A stretch of 64,000 nt of DNA from Isochrysis galbana (GCA_018136815.1 CM030932.1:2316234-2380233), one strand, 5' to 3'; counted from the stretch's first letter, positions 22,561 through 32,089 are shown. Notes: generated by a model from the letters alone, not told the origin. Translations and numbers: made by a program.

Positions 22561-22947
22561 GGGAGAGAGCGCGCGCAGTGTCGCATCCGCGATCGACCTC
22601 GGACCTTCGTGCTTCTTCGTGCCTCTTCGCGCTGGTTCGCGCTTGTTCGCCGCAGAGTTTTACTCGTTACTCGTAGAACTCTTTACTCGTAACTCGCCCA
22701 CCGCTCCTTGCCTGTTGCGCCCCTTTTGTAGCCTGTCTCGCCTCTGTCTCGCACCTTCGCACCTTGGGCCTTGCTCTCGCCTTGGTCCCTCCTTGCTGTC
22801 GTTCCCCCGCGCTCGTTCTCGCTCTCGTTGTAGGTGTTCGCTGCTGTGGACTTTCCCACGACGCTCAAAGTTATAACGAGGCCCCTGCAGGAGACTGTGA
22901 ATGTGATTCTTGAGTGAGTCCAGCGACGCGTTCGCCGCCTTGTGCCG

Positions 22948-23574
22948 ATGCCGATAATCACTCTCCTTTCAAGCTTGGCGCTTCTTGGCGCGCTGGTGGG
23001 CCAACCAATCGGGGTGCGCGTACGTACGCCGCAACCTACGCGACGCGTCGGCGAGGTCCTGATGAAGCAGGATGGCAAGCCGACCGAGCCTGAGTTCTCT
23101 CGCACAGTCGCCATCTCACAGGAGCGCCGCTTGCGGATTGAGCTTAAGGCAACCCCGGCTGAGTGCGCGGCCCTGGCGAATCGGTTTGGCTGGCAGTCGA
23201 TGTATTCGCTCGAGGCCAACGCTACTCTCACTCGCGTTGACTCACGGGAGCGCACAAAGGTCTCTGGAAAGATGTCGGCAATCATCGAGCGGCGTGGGCC
23301 TGATGGAGCCGTCCGGACGCTCAAGATTGAGAAGGAACCTTATACATCCTACTACGTACCTGCGGACCGTGTTTCGGATGGGCCGATTGATCTTGATTCG
23401 GACGAGGCGTATGATGAGGCGATGGGGGAGGGGAATACAATCGATTTAGGAGAGTGCGTTGCACAAGAGCTGTATTTTTATGTAGATGATCTTGAGCTCG
23501 ATGAGCTTGGAGAATGGGTGGGCGAGGGACTGGAGGCCGATGGCGAGGTGATCTATGATTCCGGATCCGATTGA
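22948..23574 (+). CDS. YceD/DUF177-family protein, probably plastid-targeted
   Basis: 208-aa single-exon gene. In bacteria and plant plastids YceD-family proteins are tied to accumulation of large-subunit rRNA. The pattern RRLRIELKATPAECAALANR, a middle MYSLEANATLTRVDS segment with VSGKMSAIIER, and a late IDLGECVAQELYFYVDDLEL block are typical of the family. The first 19 residues (MPIITLLSSLALLGALVGQ) are a clear signal peptide, followed by an Arg/Pro-rich stretch, which fits a bipartite leader into a secondary plastid. An upstream GTG is in frame, but the ATG at 22948 is preferred. Family call by pattern only. Confidence 0.7.
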   Translation: MPIITLLSSLALLGALVGQPIGVRVRTPQPTRRVGEVLMKQDGKPTEPEFSRTVAISQERRLRIELKATPAECAALANRFGWQSMYSLEANATLTRVDSRERTKVSGKMSAIIERRGPDGAVRTLKIEKEPYTSYYVPADRVSDGPIDLDSDEAYDEAMGEGNTIDLGECVAQELYFYVDDLELDELGEWVGEGLEADGEVIYDSGSD

Positions 23575-24044
23575 TCACCTCTAGGTTTAGCAGCTGAGAT
23601 GGAGAGACCCGGCCTTCGTTGCTTCCCTGGAATACCACGCGAATCACTAGTCATCGTGTACTTGCTCTGTGCACTCATGTGTTCATGCACATCGTGCAAG
23701 ACTTCTTCACTTACGATGTCTACATCAGCAATGTGAAACATACTGCTCGCCACTACATCCATGTCATGCATGGCAAACATTTCAGCCGTAAATATATTGG
23801 ATGCCGTGCGCTCTTTCTGATCTCTCTTCTATCAAACTCTCTCGACACAAAGAAAGTTTTATTTCTTGTTGTATGAACGTTCACAATGCAGATTTAGTCA
23901 ACTGTGTGTTGAGCTCGCTAAGACCAATGGCACCCTTCGCGGTCCTATGCGTGGGGACAGGGTGGGGGCAAATCGTGCACCTTCGATTTGATTATTACAT
24001 TACGAATATGTACCATTTTTAAAGACCGCTTTTCCAATGGCCGC
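23575..24044. other. Intergenic, nothing recognised
   Basis: AT-richer spacer, presumably with the YceD-like gene's 3' UTR. No supported gene. Confidence 0.35.
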
Positions 24045-24330
24045 CCTGACGCCGACGGGTGTTTACTGAACGTAGAACGTAAACGGGGCTAGGTTATCGT
24101 TGAATATCCGATTCGGGGACCGACGGCTCCCGCTTACCCTCACTCCGCTCTCTCTTCGCCCTCTCTTGCGGCGTGTGCGCATGCACGCGCCGCGACCTGC
24201 TCTCAGAGGCCCGTCTGAGGAGGCTGCCAGTCAGGGCGTATGGGTTCACGTTGACACGCCCTCGAGGGCCCATTACAGTAGCTTGGGCAAGGTGTTAACC
24301 CATCTGACCTCTTACAAGTTTTGACGCAGG
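24045..24330 (-). repeat. SINE-subfamily fragment
   Basis: Shares with 32,090-32,300 and 44,880-45,546 the sequence around CGTAAACGGGGC, TCGTTGAAT and the CGCGCCGCGACCTGCTCTCA block, in the opposite orientation to the copy at 32,090. The stem-loop arm is damaged. Confidence 0.5.
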
Positions 24331-25006
24331 GCACAACAAGTGTTGACACGGTGTTGACGCACTTCCACTTGTCACTTGTCAGTGCTGCGGTTGCTGGTTG
24401 CTGGTTCTGCTTGCTTTAGCGGGCAGCGCGGCAGCGCGCGCGCGGGAATGCGCGGTTAAATGACAAAATGCCTATCGGGACGCGCGCGGCCCCACGCAGG
24501 TGGAACGCGCATGCGACGCGCAGCGCGCAACGCGAGCGTCGGCCGGTCGCGCGCAGCGAGTGCGGCGAGCATCCGGTCCACGGCCGCGAAGGCGGCGGCG
24601 GGCACCGCCGGCCATGACTGGTTGATAGGTGGCATCGGTTCAAAGGCTCAACCAGTCATCACATGGGATCCACACAGTCGCTTTTTGGAAGCATGGGACT
24701 GTTGGTTGGCAGAGACACGTACTCCGCGGAGAGCTGGCATGCAGTCAGGGCGCGCACCAAGCACACTTGGAAGCAGCTTTGTGACATCTACCATCACGGT
24801 GGGCGCTTGCGGGATGCAAATGGTCATCTCACTAACACCCACATACGAGATTGTGCTCACTGCTGATAAGCCTGCCCCGTGCAAAATCTTGGGGCGCCGC
24901 ACATTTGCCCACGACGCGATTTCGCCATGCTGTGAGTGTCTGGAATCAAAAGGCCAATTCTACAACAGGAGTTTCGATCCACTCACACACTATGGCTCCA
25001 TGACCT
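24331..25006. other. Intergenic, no supported gene
   Basis: A CG-rich stretch (24420-24610) yields a long open frame of Ala/Arg repeats with no family pattern. I do not call it coding. Confidence 0.35.
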
Positions 25007-25620
25007 TTGAGAAAAGGTGTGTTTTGGCGCTGGTTCCTCTCTGGGGGCGTGCTGCACTGCGCGTCGTTGATCGAGGCCGGGAAGCCCGCCGTTTGCGGGT
25101 TCCACGCCGCGCTCTTCGCCTTCCACTCCTCGTGGATCGCACACGCCAGCACCGGCGAGGTGCTCGCCTCGTTCGCCAGTCGCGAGCCCGTTAACATGTC
25201 GGTGAAGTCGGTGACGCTTGACACGTCGAAGCCGTGGATGTCTTGGCCGAAGCTCGACGTGTCGTAAAAGGTCCATATCATGTTGGTGACACTGCTCGAG
25301 GTGTCCCACCGGCCGTAACCGGCCGAGGGGGCGGTCGAACGAGTACGCATTTAAAAACGTTTCTTGTAGGTTTGTCACACTCGACATCGTCCAGTGTCCA
25401 GTGCGCCAGTCGCTGATTGAACGCAAACGCCGATTCGAACAGTAAGGTGGCTTCCTGCATGCTGCTGGTGTCAAAGTATAGGGGTTGGTTGAATGAATGA
25501 ATGCGCCCCAGCAAACGCGGCGGCCATGCTAGTGACACCCGACGTGTCGGTGATGCGGAGTGGCGAATTCCACAACGGCAAGGAGCCATTTGTGCGGTTG
25601 AGCAAAAAAATATTGAAAAG
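25007..25620 (-). pseudogene. DUF285 (BspA-like) surface-protein gene remnant
   Basis: Minus-strand frames contain repeated DUF285 units: SGVTSMAAAFAGA, SFNQPLYFDTSSMQEATLLF, AFNQRLAHW, SSVTNLQETFLNAYSF, SSVTNMIWTFYDTSSFGQDI and VSSVTDFTDM. Intact members have many such units of about 25 residues. Here successive units lie in different frames, with at least three changes of frame in 600 bp (one near the GAATGAATGAATG run at about 25493), so the gene is dead or very badly assembled. A C-terminal segment without repeats follows (AIHEEWKAKSAAWNP). The MITE at 25,671 lies directly upstream. Confidence 0.7.
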
Positions 25621-25670
25621 CCCGCCAAAAATCTCCCGTTGAAATATTTTCCCGCACTCCCTTTCTTTAA

Positions 25671-26178
25671 CTCTGTACTGCCGAAGCACCGAACACAGGT
25701 GCTTCACCACCATGGGGGGAAGGCTTTCACGAGAACTATTGGCTCTTGGACTCAAAGCACGAGAAAAAAGCGAAGTTTTCGGCCGATCGGCGTCGTTGCC
25801 TCCCCCCCGCCCCCCCTCTGGTCTGGCGCGGAGGGTGGGGGACAGAGCTCGCGGGAGCATTGTAAAATCGGCTCGTTGTCCACCTTCCCTTTCCCCCTTT
25901 TTCACGTTGAATTCGTTATAAAGCGAAGCACCGAAACAGAGGTGACAGGTGCTTCCGATTTCCGATTTCCGAGAATTTCACCTATTTTAAATCTAGTAGT
26001 ATTTTCACATTTTCGTGATAAAACCTGCCTAGATCATCATGTGGATGGTTGGGCCATCGCATTGTGTCTCGGTATGCCCTCTCTGCGGCCCCCCAGCGGC
26101 GCATCGCCTGCGGGGGAAGCTGCGAGCAGAAATACTGGAGAAACCGAGCACCCGTCTCGGTGCTCCGGCGGTAAGGAG
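25671..26178. mobile_element. MITE with stem-loop TIRs
   Basis: About 508 bp. Left end CTCTGTACTGCCGAAGCACC and right end (reversed) CTCCTTACCGCCGGAGCACC are inverted repeats. Each end carries a GAAGCACC...GGTGCTTC or GAGCACC...GGTGCTC stem-loop, and another copy of the stem-loop lies at 25,926-25,957. Flanks are TTAA on the left and TTATAA on the right. No transposase inside. Confidence 0.65.
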
Positions 26179-26281
26179 TTATAAGCTTCTCTACTCTCTA
26201 CTCCTACACCATACTAGATACTAGAGTAGCACTTTAGGTTTGAGGAGGGGAAGGCGGGAAACCGGCTGTGGCGTCCGGAAT

Positions 26282-26755
26282 ATGGACAAGACCTTTCAGG
26301 TCGAGGCCGTCATCGCTCGCGAGGACGTGGAGATCGGACAGTACGTGGTTGTCGCCGAAGACGGGCGCGTACACCTCGATTCGCTTACTGTCTCCTTGTT
26401 CGCAGGCGCGGCCGACGGCACTGCTTTGTACAGCGTGCCACTCAACAGTCTGTCTCTCGGCGTCAGCCTGCTGGAGCCTGACCGATTCAAGGTTATGCTG
26501 GTACCAAAGTGTCACGGAGCATGCTGGATGTTTGAAGCAAAACGATGTCCAGCCAACGAGGGCATGCTGCTCGCGCTCCGCAACTCGTCAAAAGGGGCTC
26601 ACATTCTAGGCGAACCAGCACTTGACGTGGAGGAGGCTTCCATTGACCAGCGGGTCGAACGGATCCTACTCTCTCCAGATTTCCAATCCGAAATCTGTGC
26701 CATCGAGGCAGCGCTCGACAGGTGCCAGTCAAGAGGAGTGTCATTTTCATTCTGA
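26282..26755 (+). CDS. Hypothetical protein, 157 aa
   Basis: Intact ORF from the first ATG after the MITE at 25,671-26,178. The protein is acidic and strand-rich (VIAREDVEIGQYVVVAEDGR near the start), with two Cys in PKCHGACW/KRCPANEG and a helical C-terminal third. I do not recognise it. Even composition and absence of low complexity make it more gene-like than most open frames in this region. No signal peptide or membrane segment. Confidence 0.45.
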   Translation: MDKTFQVEAVIAREDVEIGQYVVVAEDGRVHLDSLTVSLFAGAADGTALYSVPLNSLSLGVSLLEPDRFKVMLVPKCHGACWMFEAKRCPANEGMLLALRNSSKGAHILGEPALDVEEASIDQRVERILLSPDFQSEICAIEAALDRCQSRGVSFSF

Positions 26756-26840
26756 CCGTGTGAGAAACACGATGGAAGAATCGTGAGGCGGTCATGAATG
26801 CTCGAGTGAAACCATCGTTGGTCATTCAGTTCTTCCGTTG

Positions 26841-27068
26841 ATGTTTGACCTAGAGCTCTCAGAGGACGAATGCCTTGCTGTAGAGCTTGATGAAGGTAAG
26901 TATGAGATCGCCACCGTGCATTGCCGCAGCAGACAGTTGAAATGAACAGAATGTCATTCCTATCCGACAGGAAGCGATGGCTATGTTTTCGAAACTATCT
27001 TTTTCGTTCCACAAAAGAATGCAAACCTGAAACTCATAACTTATGAAGTAGGCATGATGCAGGCATGA
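26841..27068 (+). CDS. Small spliced ORF, 50 aa, hypothetical
   Basis: Exon 26841-26895 (MFDLELSEDECLAVELDEG) ends at a near-consensus donor, aag|gtaagtatg. An acceptor, tccgacag, at 26970 opens an exon in the matching phase, giving DGYVFETIFFVPQKNANLKL and a stop at 27066-27068. Intron 75 bp. It may be a separate small gene or part of a larger gene with the 26,282 ORF. Supported only by splice signals and phase. Confidence 0.35.
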
Positions 27069-27239
27069 ATGATGTGGTGTCATAGAGCATGCAGGCAGAG
27101 ACTTTTATGAAGCAGGTATTATAATATGGTATTCACAGGGTAGGCAGCCCTAGCCTCAAGGCAACACAGGTTGCGGCCTGCCGCAGCAGCATCGCATCGC
27201 ATATCGGACGTATTACTGATGGAGGGCCACCGGCCCTAT

Positions 27240-27500
27240 ATAAAATCTGAAGATTAAGGCTACTACCGCTAGCTATAAAGACCACGCACTCACGGTACTG
27301 ACTCACGCCATCGCCTAAAGAATATTCTTGAAGATGCCTACTACTATTGCCACCCACTGCCCTTTCCGCGCGGCTTCACTTCGACAACGCCCTTGCCCCA
27401 CCCTCACTCTCCTTTCCGCTCCCCCCCTCGTTCCTTTTTGTTTGGTTTCGGGGGGTCGACCCATGTGCACTACCTTGGGTCTGGCTTCGGGGGAGGGGGG
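27240..27500 (-). repeat. LINE-family 3' UTR fragment
   Basis: On the minus strand it passes through a CCAAGGTAGTGCACATGGGT block and the complement of GGTTTCGGGG, and ends at AGCCTTAATCTTCAGATTTTATA. This is the CTGAATCTTCAG type of 3' end seen in the complete element at 28,880-31,050. Confidence 0.6.
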
Positions 27501-27663
27501 AGACAGGCCTTCTGGTTAATTCGTGATTTGACGCAATGTGCTGCGTTTCTTTGTGGGGGCGCCCAGCCGCTAGGCTTTCCCCATGGGTGGATCATGCGGG
27601 AGGCTTTACCTCCTTGGTTACCAGGGCGCTAGCCCTGGTCGCTCTCATTCTCTTGTTGTTCCC

Positions 27664-28420
27664 CAACTAAGTTTATACTTGGTTGACCCATGGGGGGGCA
27701 CGAGCCCCCCCCTCTCTCCACTCCTCCCCTGCCATGGGGGAGGAACCACCCATCCTCCTGGCATGCCTGATGGCTTGCCAGGAGGCCACTGCCCTACTGG
27801 CCCACTTCCTTCCCCACAAGCTCGCCCCATTCGCCCATCCTGGCCCCTCGTGACCAGCCCAATGCTCCAACCCCCCCTCCCCCCCTGGTCGACAGGCAGA
27901 CAGGTGCAGCGTGGGGGCCCCAGAGGCTCGGGAGCGCCAGCGAGGGAGAGGCAGGGGAGGCCAGGGCCCAGCCCCAGCCTCCTCTGCCCCCTGAGCTGGC
28001 CTCCAGGAGCCTCCAGGGGCCGCCAGGGGCAGCTGCAGGCCTGCCGCAGGCGCGCCATCGCGCGTGCCGCAGGAGAGGGGAGAGAGAGCGCGGAGAAGGG
28101 GGTGGGTGCGAGCGAGAGCTCCGCCCACCGGAAAATCGGTAAGTCTCGCGCCTGTTTACAGGATAAGACGAGACAGAGTCGGCCGCCCACTCGGAGACAC
28201 AGGAGGAAGGGGGGGAAAGATCACCGGGGGGGGGGCGGGCCACCGGACCATATCTAAGCCCTCCACCCCAATCCCCCTAGTAGTGTACGGGGGGAGCCGC
28301 CTGATGGCGGGGGGAGAAGGGCCGGGGAATGGGGGTGTAGAGAGTATGCTACGTGCTACTTGTAGTGGGTAGTGGTTCCATTCGCCGCGAGTGCGGTAAG
28401 AATATTAAAAGGTTTTTTTT
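27664..28420 (+). mobile_element. Full-length SINE-like element with T tail
   Basis: 757 bp from CAACTAAGTTTATACTTGG to AAGAATATTAAAAGG plus about eight T. It is flanked by perfect 16-bp repeats TTCTCTTGTTGTTCCC at 27648-27663 and 28421-28436, that is, a target duplication. It is nearly identical to the copy at 34,942. Its first 22 bases fold into a hairpin (one G-T pair). A GC-rich middle follows, then CGCCGCGAGTGCGG just before the tail. No coding capacity. I see no convincing tRNA- or 5S-like head. Confidence 0.9.
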
Positions 28421-28879
28421 TTCTCTTGTTGTTCCCTTGCCAGCACGTGTTCAATTCTCATTCTTTGTGCCAATGCCAACTAAGTTTATACTTAGTTCAC
28501 ATGGGGGAGGCGCCTCGTGCTCTCCACCTCATGCTCCAATTCCCCTCCGGGGGGCCTGTCGGTCACCCTCAGACTCTGCCTTCTGGCATGAGCTGAGCAA
28601 TCACCATCCTGACCCAGACCCCCAGTGGGCGCGGGTCAGGAGGCGCACTCCTTGGCCCACATGGACATGGGCCTGCACTCGTACTGACCTTCCCCTCCCC
28701 TCCTGGTAAGGAATAAGGAAGCATCAGGATATTGATTGGCATCACCCTAAATATTGATATCGGATATCGAGCCCTACGCGCCTAAATATGGATCGAGATA
28801 TCGACTCGATATATCTCCCATGACGGAGAGCCCCTAAATATCGACTGAGATATCGACGATATTCAGTTATAGATATCTC

Positions 28880-31050
28880 ACTATCGTTAAAACGATAGGG
28901 TCATGGAGCGCGCCACGCTCCCCTCTCCTCTCTCCTCCCACCCCACCGCGCCGGCCGACCAGGATATGCTGGACGCCGCGCAGCCGCAGCAGCCACCACC
29001 CAGGGCCACGCCAACCCAGGTACCCGCGAGCCGCAACCTGATCCGAGCCCACAACACCACAAGGACTGAACACATTCCAACACCACACAACTCCCCAACA
29101 CAACCCTGCCAGCACAGCCAACCACACGCACACCCAAGGCCACAGAGCCAGAACTCCCATAGGGAAAGCCTTCGGGCTGGGCCCCTACAAAGCCACGCGT
29201 GGTTCTGCCGCACGAACCTCGGAAGGGCCGCGGTGATCGCTGACGTGCCCGCGCACAGACTAACGGACGGAATAAAAGGGACGAGTAAACTCCCGGCCTT
29301 CTGGAAACAAGCCCTCGCTGTCATAAGATCGCTGCACCTAACTCCACTCAAATTAAGCAGGGAAGGAGCCCTGTCTCAGCCGATTTGGAGAAACCCGACG
29401 CACGACGGTCCAAACATGAGCCCCCTGTGGGCTGAGCTTTGGAGCAAACTGGACTGCAATGTCGTACACAACATATACAAAGACTACGCATGCACGGTAA
29501 TGTTTACCGAAGAAGATTGTGAACAATACCTAAGAAGCAACGATACATACATTCACTTTAAGGGAGAATACATCCCAAGGGACAATTTCTTAAAATCATG
29601 GGAGCAGATCAGAAAACACGCTCAACAGATAGTGGAGACGGCTTCCCAAAACGGCACGGTAGCCCAAAATAGTGAAGATTCTGACACTGAATACCCGGAC
29701 GCAGGAACGCCCAAGACGACAATACACATCACGCAAGACGGCGAATACTTCGCCAAAGAAAACAACGCGTGGTACGAAGTAGAACTTTCGTATCTAGGCA
29801 CTCCGATTATAGAAGACCGCGCGACGAACAAACCGACGAACCTGGACCCGTCCCCGCCGGCAAAGTGGGGAGAGGGCTACAAATCCAACAAAAGGACGGA
29901 GTACCCACTCCCAGACGAATACACACTCGATGGCAAAACAGAACTAGACAAAACAGACGTAGAACACTTAACAAAAGCCCTACAAAAAGCTGAAAACAAA
30001 CGCCGGCGGCTCACAGGCCCGGAAAACTGGGAAAAGAGACTTCGGCTACCAGACAACGTATGGGCGCACCTCACCGACATATACACCACGCCCATGCTTA
30101 CGGCGAGAGACACACACCTCCACTACAAGCGCATCACGCACAGGCGCATCGCCACGGCAAACAGATTCGCGGACCGAGAAACCACATGCCGTTTCTGCAA
30201 GGAAGCGGACGAGTCCTCCACCCACTTGGGGGAATGTTCGCGTATATCGAACATCTTCGACGCCCTAGATGCGATAGCAAGACACCCTCGACGATCTGAC
30301 ACGACGGGAGAGGAACTATCAATTAAAAGACTCTTCCTCTGCCCCGACGGCACGTGCCCCAAAGCACTACCCATACTATACCTGCTGGCTTGGAGATACA
30401 TCATCACAGACTTCTACAGAATACATTACGACAACGCCTTTTTCTCGGAAGAATCGGTGCTAATCCGCATCATAGAAAGATTCACGAAACTAAGCTGCGC
30501 ATTCATCTTCGCAGACTCGACAGATTCATCGAGGACCGCCCAAGCGGGTCTGGGACGTCAACCCAAAAAGAGAATCGACATGAGCGCGTTGAGACCTCTG
30601 TACGAAGCGGATAGCAAAGGTAACCTCACTCCCAGCGCGGAACTGCTGGCGCTAGCCTCACGGCTAGGGATAGAATATATGGTAAAGAACGCCTCGGGGA
30701 CGGGCTCGGCGCCAAACCAATCAAACAACTGATCAAACAACGTAGAAGTCTAGCTCAGACAGAGCTAAGCACAAGCCCCCGAACACACCCCAAGACACAC
30801 GAGCAACATAAGGTCGATCGGGAAAAAGCGCCACATGTGAAAAGTACAACAGGCCTGCCCTGAACACGCGTCCGTAACCAGGCCCATGGTAGTGTACCAG
30901 GGCCGCACCCCCGACACCGAAGACAAAGGAACGAGGGGGGGGGAGGAGAGGAAGTGGAGGGAGGGGATGAAAAGGGCGATGTCCGTTATGTGGAGGTAGA
31001 GACCGAGTAGCGATAGGTGTGTAGCCCTGAATCTTCAGATCTTTTTTTTT
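28880..31050 (+). mobile_element. Complete RT-less LINE-family element
   Basis: 2171 bp, flanked by perfect 17-bp repeats TCAGTTATAGATATCTC at 28863-28879 and 31051-31067. It begins ACTATCGTTAAAACGATAGG, whose CTATCGTT/AACGATAG arms form a perfect hairpin, with an ATG 23 bp in. One long ORF (28903-30732) is followed by a 3' UTR of about 320 bp containing GACACCGAAGACAAAGGAAC and ending CTGAATCTTCAGATC plus ten T. The same 5' start (hairpin, then ATGGAGCGCGC) is found at 49,209 on the minus strand, so this start belongs to the family and is not a chance truncation point. Confidence 0.85.
28903..30732 (+). CDS. LINE C-terminal domain protein (no RT domain)
   Basis: Intact 609-aa ORF. About 90 residues of Pro/His/Gln-rich sequence come first. 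Then follows the region that lies after the reverse transcriptase in L1/Tx1-like LINEs: LTDGIKGTSKLPAFWKQAL, GALSQPIWRNPTHD and VHNIYKDYACTVMFTEEDC. Next is a CCHC finger (CRFCKEADESSTHLGEC) after HRRIATANRF, then PILYLLAWRYIITDFYRIHY and a C-terminal helix. No YXDD box and no AP- or restriction-like endonuclease motif is visible. It may bind nucleic acid and assist mobilisation, or may simply survive as a young insertion. Family assignment is by motif order. Confidence 0.75.
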   Translation: MERATLPSPLSSHPTAPADQDMLDAAQPQQPPPRATPTQVPASRNLIRAHNTTRTEHIPTPHNSPTQPCQHSQPHAHPRPQSQNSHRESLRAGPLQSHAWFCRTNLGRAAVIADVPAHRLTDGIKGTSKLPAFWKQALAVIRSLHLTPLKLSREGALSQPIWRNPTHDGPNMSPLWAELWSKLDCNVVHNIYKDYACTVMFTEEDCEQYLRSNDTYIHFKGEYIPRDNFLKSWEQIRKHAQQIVETASQNGTVAQNSEDSDTEYPDAGTPKTTIHITQDGEYFAKENNAWYEVELSYLGTPIIEDRATNKPTNLDPSPPAKWGEGYKSNKRTEYPLPDEYTLDGKTELDKTDVEHLTKALQKAENKRRRLTGPENWEKRLRLPDNVWAHLTDIYTTPMLTARDTHLHYKRITHRRIATANRFADRETTCRFCKEADESSTHLGECSRISNIFDALDAIARHPRRSDTTGEELSIKRLFLCPDGTCPKALPILYLLAWRYIITDFYRIHYDNAFFSEESVLIRIIERFTKLSCAFIFADSTDSSRTAQAGLGRQPKKRIDMSALRPLYEADSKGNLTPSAELLALASRLGIEYMVKNASGTGSAPNQSNN

Positions 31051-31539
31051 TCAGTTATAGATATCTCGTTGTCTCGCTCTACGCTCTACGGCGGGAAGAA
31101 AGAAGAAAATCGTTGGACGTTGGTAGTTCTACGCGCCGCCTCTCTCCCGACCGGAGCTGAGGCTTGCTGCCCTTGCTTGCGCCCAGACCGAAGACCCGGA
31201 CGCGTCAGCGCGTCGCGCGTCCGCGCGGCCGGCGGCCCGGCGGCCCGGCGCGCCTAAATATGGACGGGCCTGGCGCAAGCGCCCTAAATATTGACTCAAT
31301 ATGTGTGTGTGGGGGGGGCCCCAAAGGGGCCCTAAATATATATTGACTCAATATATTCGATATCCGATATCTTGATTCGAGCTTACCTCCTGGTCACCAG
31401 GCAGACAGAAGACTGACTGAGGAGGGCGCCCAAGACCAGCGAGGCACGCGAGGGAGAGGCAGGAGAGGCCAGGGGCTGAGCCCCAGCCTCCACTGCCCCC
31501 TGAGAAGCTGCCTGGCTGGCCCTCTGTAGGGCCAGGCGG

Positions 31540-31810
31540 AAATATTCCGAATATTTCCCGGGATTTTGGGCGGATATAGGCTCGCGGGATATTTCGGGAT
31601 ATTTCAGGATATTTGGGCTGCTCATGGAGGGAATGTAAATCAAAACTCCCTGTACAACAAGAAACCCTTACTTTAGAGAGCGCGTGCCCCGTGCCCCCCT
31701 CCCCCCCCCCCCGCTAGGGGTAGGCCAAAATATCCGGATATATCTCCTGGATATTTGGGCAGATTTTTTGGAATTAGATATCTGTGGATATTTCAAGGAT
31801 ATTTGGGTGC
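31540..31810. repeat. GGATATTT-rich palindromic segment
   Basis: Numerous GATATTT/AAATATTCC motifs around a C-run at 31696-31712. This resembles subterminal repeats of a small DNA element, but I could not fix its ends or target duplication. Confidence 0.4.
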
Positions 31811-32089
31811 GTCTGGGCCCCTCAACGCAAAAAGAAAACTTGCCGGCGCGTGTGCGCGGGGTGAGAGGGCGACGTGAGGCTGGCGCTACCATGAGTACGA
31901 GGTGAGACTAGTAGATACGTAATAAAATGATTCGTTACCGTAAGAAAAACTTCTATGACATCACGTAGCCACTGTCCATCATGGGAGGTGTGGCGCGGTG
32001 CGGCGGTGTGGCGGTGTGGGTGCATTCCCTTGCCTCCGGCCTCTGCCCGGTCGCGAATGCGCGGCTTACCGCATTCGCACCGCCGTCAC

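Larger units (their letters stand above)
28708..31385. mobile_element. Small DNA element (about 490 bp) carrying a LINE insertion
   Basis: Bounded by CCTCCTGGT at 28699-28707 and 31386-31394, a 9-bp target duplication. The element's own DNA is 28708-28879 plus 31068-31385. Both arms are rich in CCTAAATAT and GATATCGG/CCGATATC motifs in inverted arrangement. Terminal repeats are imperfect. The size, internal palindromes and 9-bp duplication suggest a Mutator-like or other non-autonomous element; the family is not certain. Confidence 0.6.
28477..31535 (+). repeat. SINE-like copy split by a DNA element
   Basis: 5' part 28477-28707 begins CAACTAAGTTTATACTTAG (a perfect palindrome with the following TT). 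The 3' part resumes at 31395 with CACCAGGCAGACAG and runs through GAGGGAGAGGCAGGAGAGGC to about 31535. The subfamily is that of the copies at 43,850 and 44,880. Everything between is a later insertion bounded by CCTCCTGGT. Confidence 0.65.

Noticed and set aside
24460-25194. 244-codon plus-strand frame
   Set aside because: Begins in an Ala/Arg-rich CG stretch and overlaps the DUF285 remnant on the other strand.
27583-28257. Frames of 150-224 codons shared between repeat copies (also near 35,000 and 51,700)
   Set aside because: Repeated because the SINE-like DNA is repeated; no start context, no family pattern, and frames differ between copies.
28880-31050. LTR or Polinton interpretation of the element
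   Set aside because: No long terminal repeats, capsid, protease or integrase; the T tail and 17-bp duplication fit a non-LTR element.
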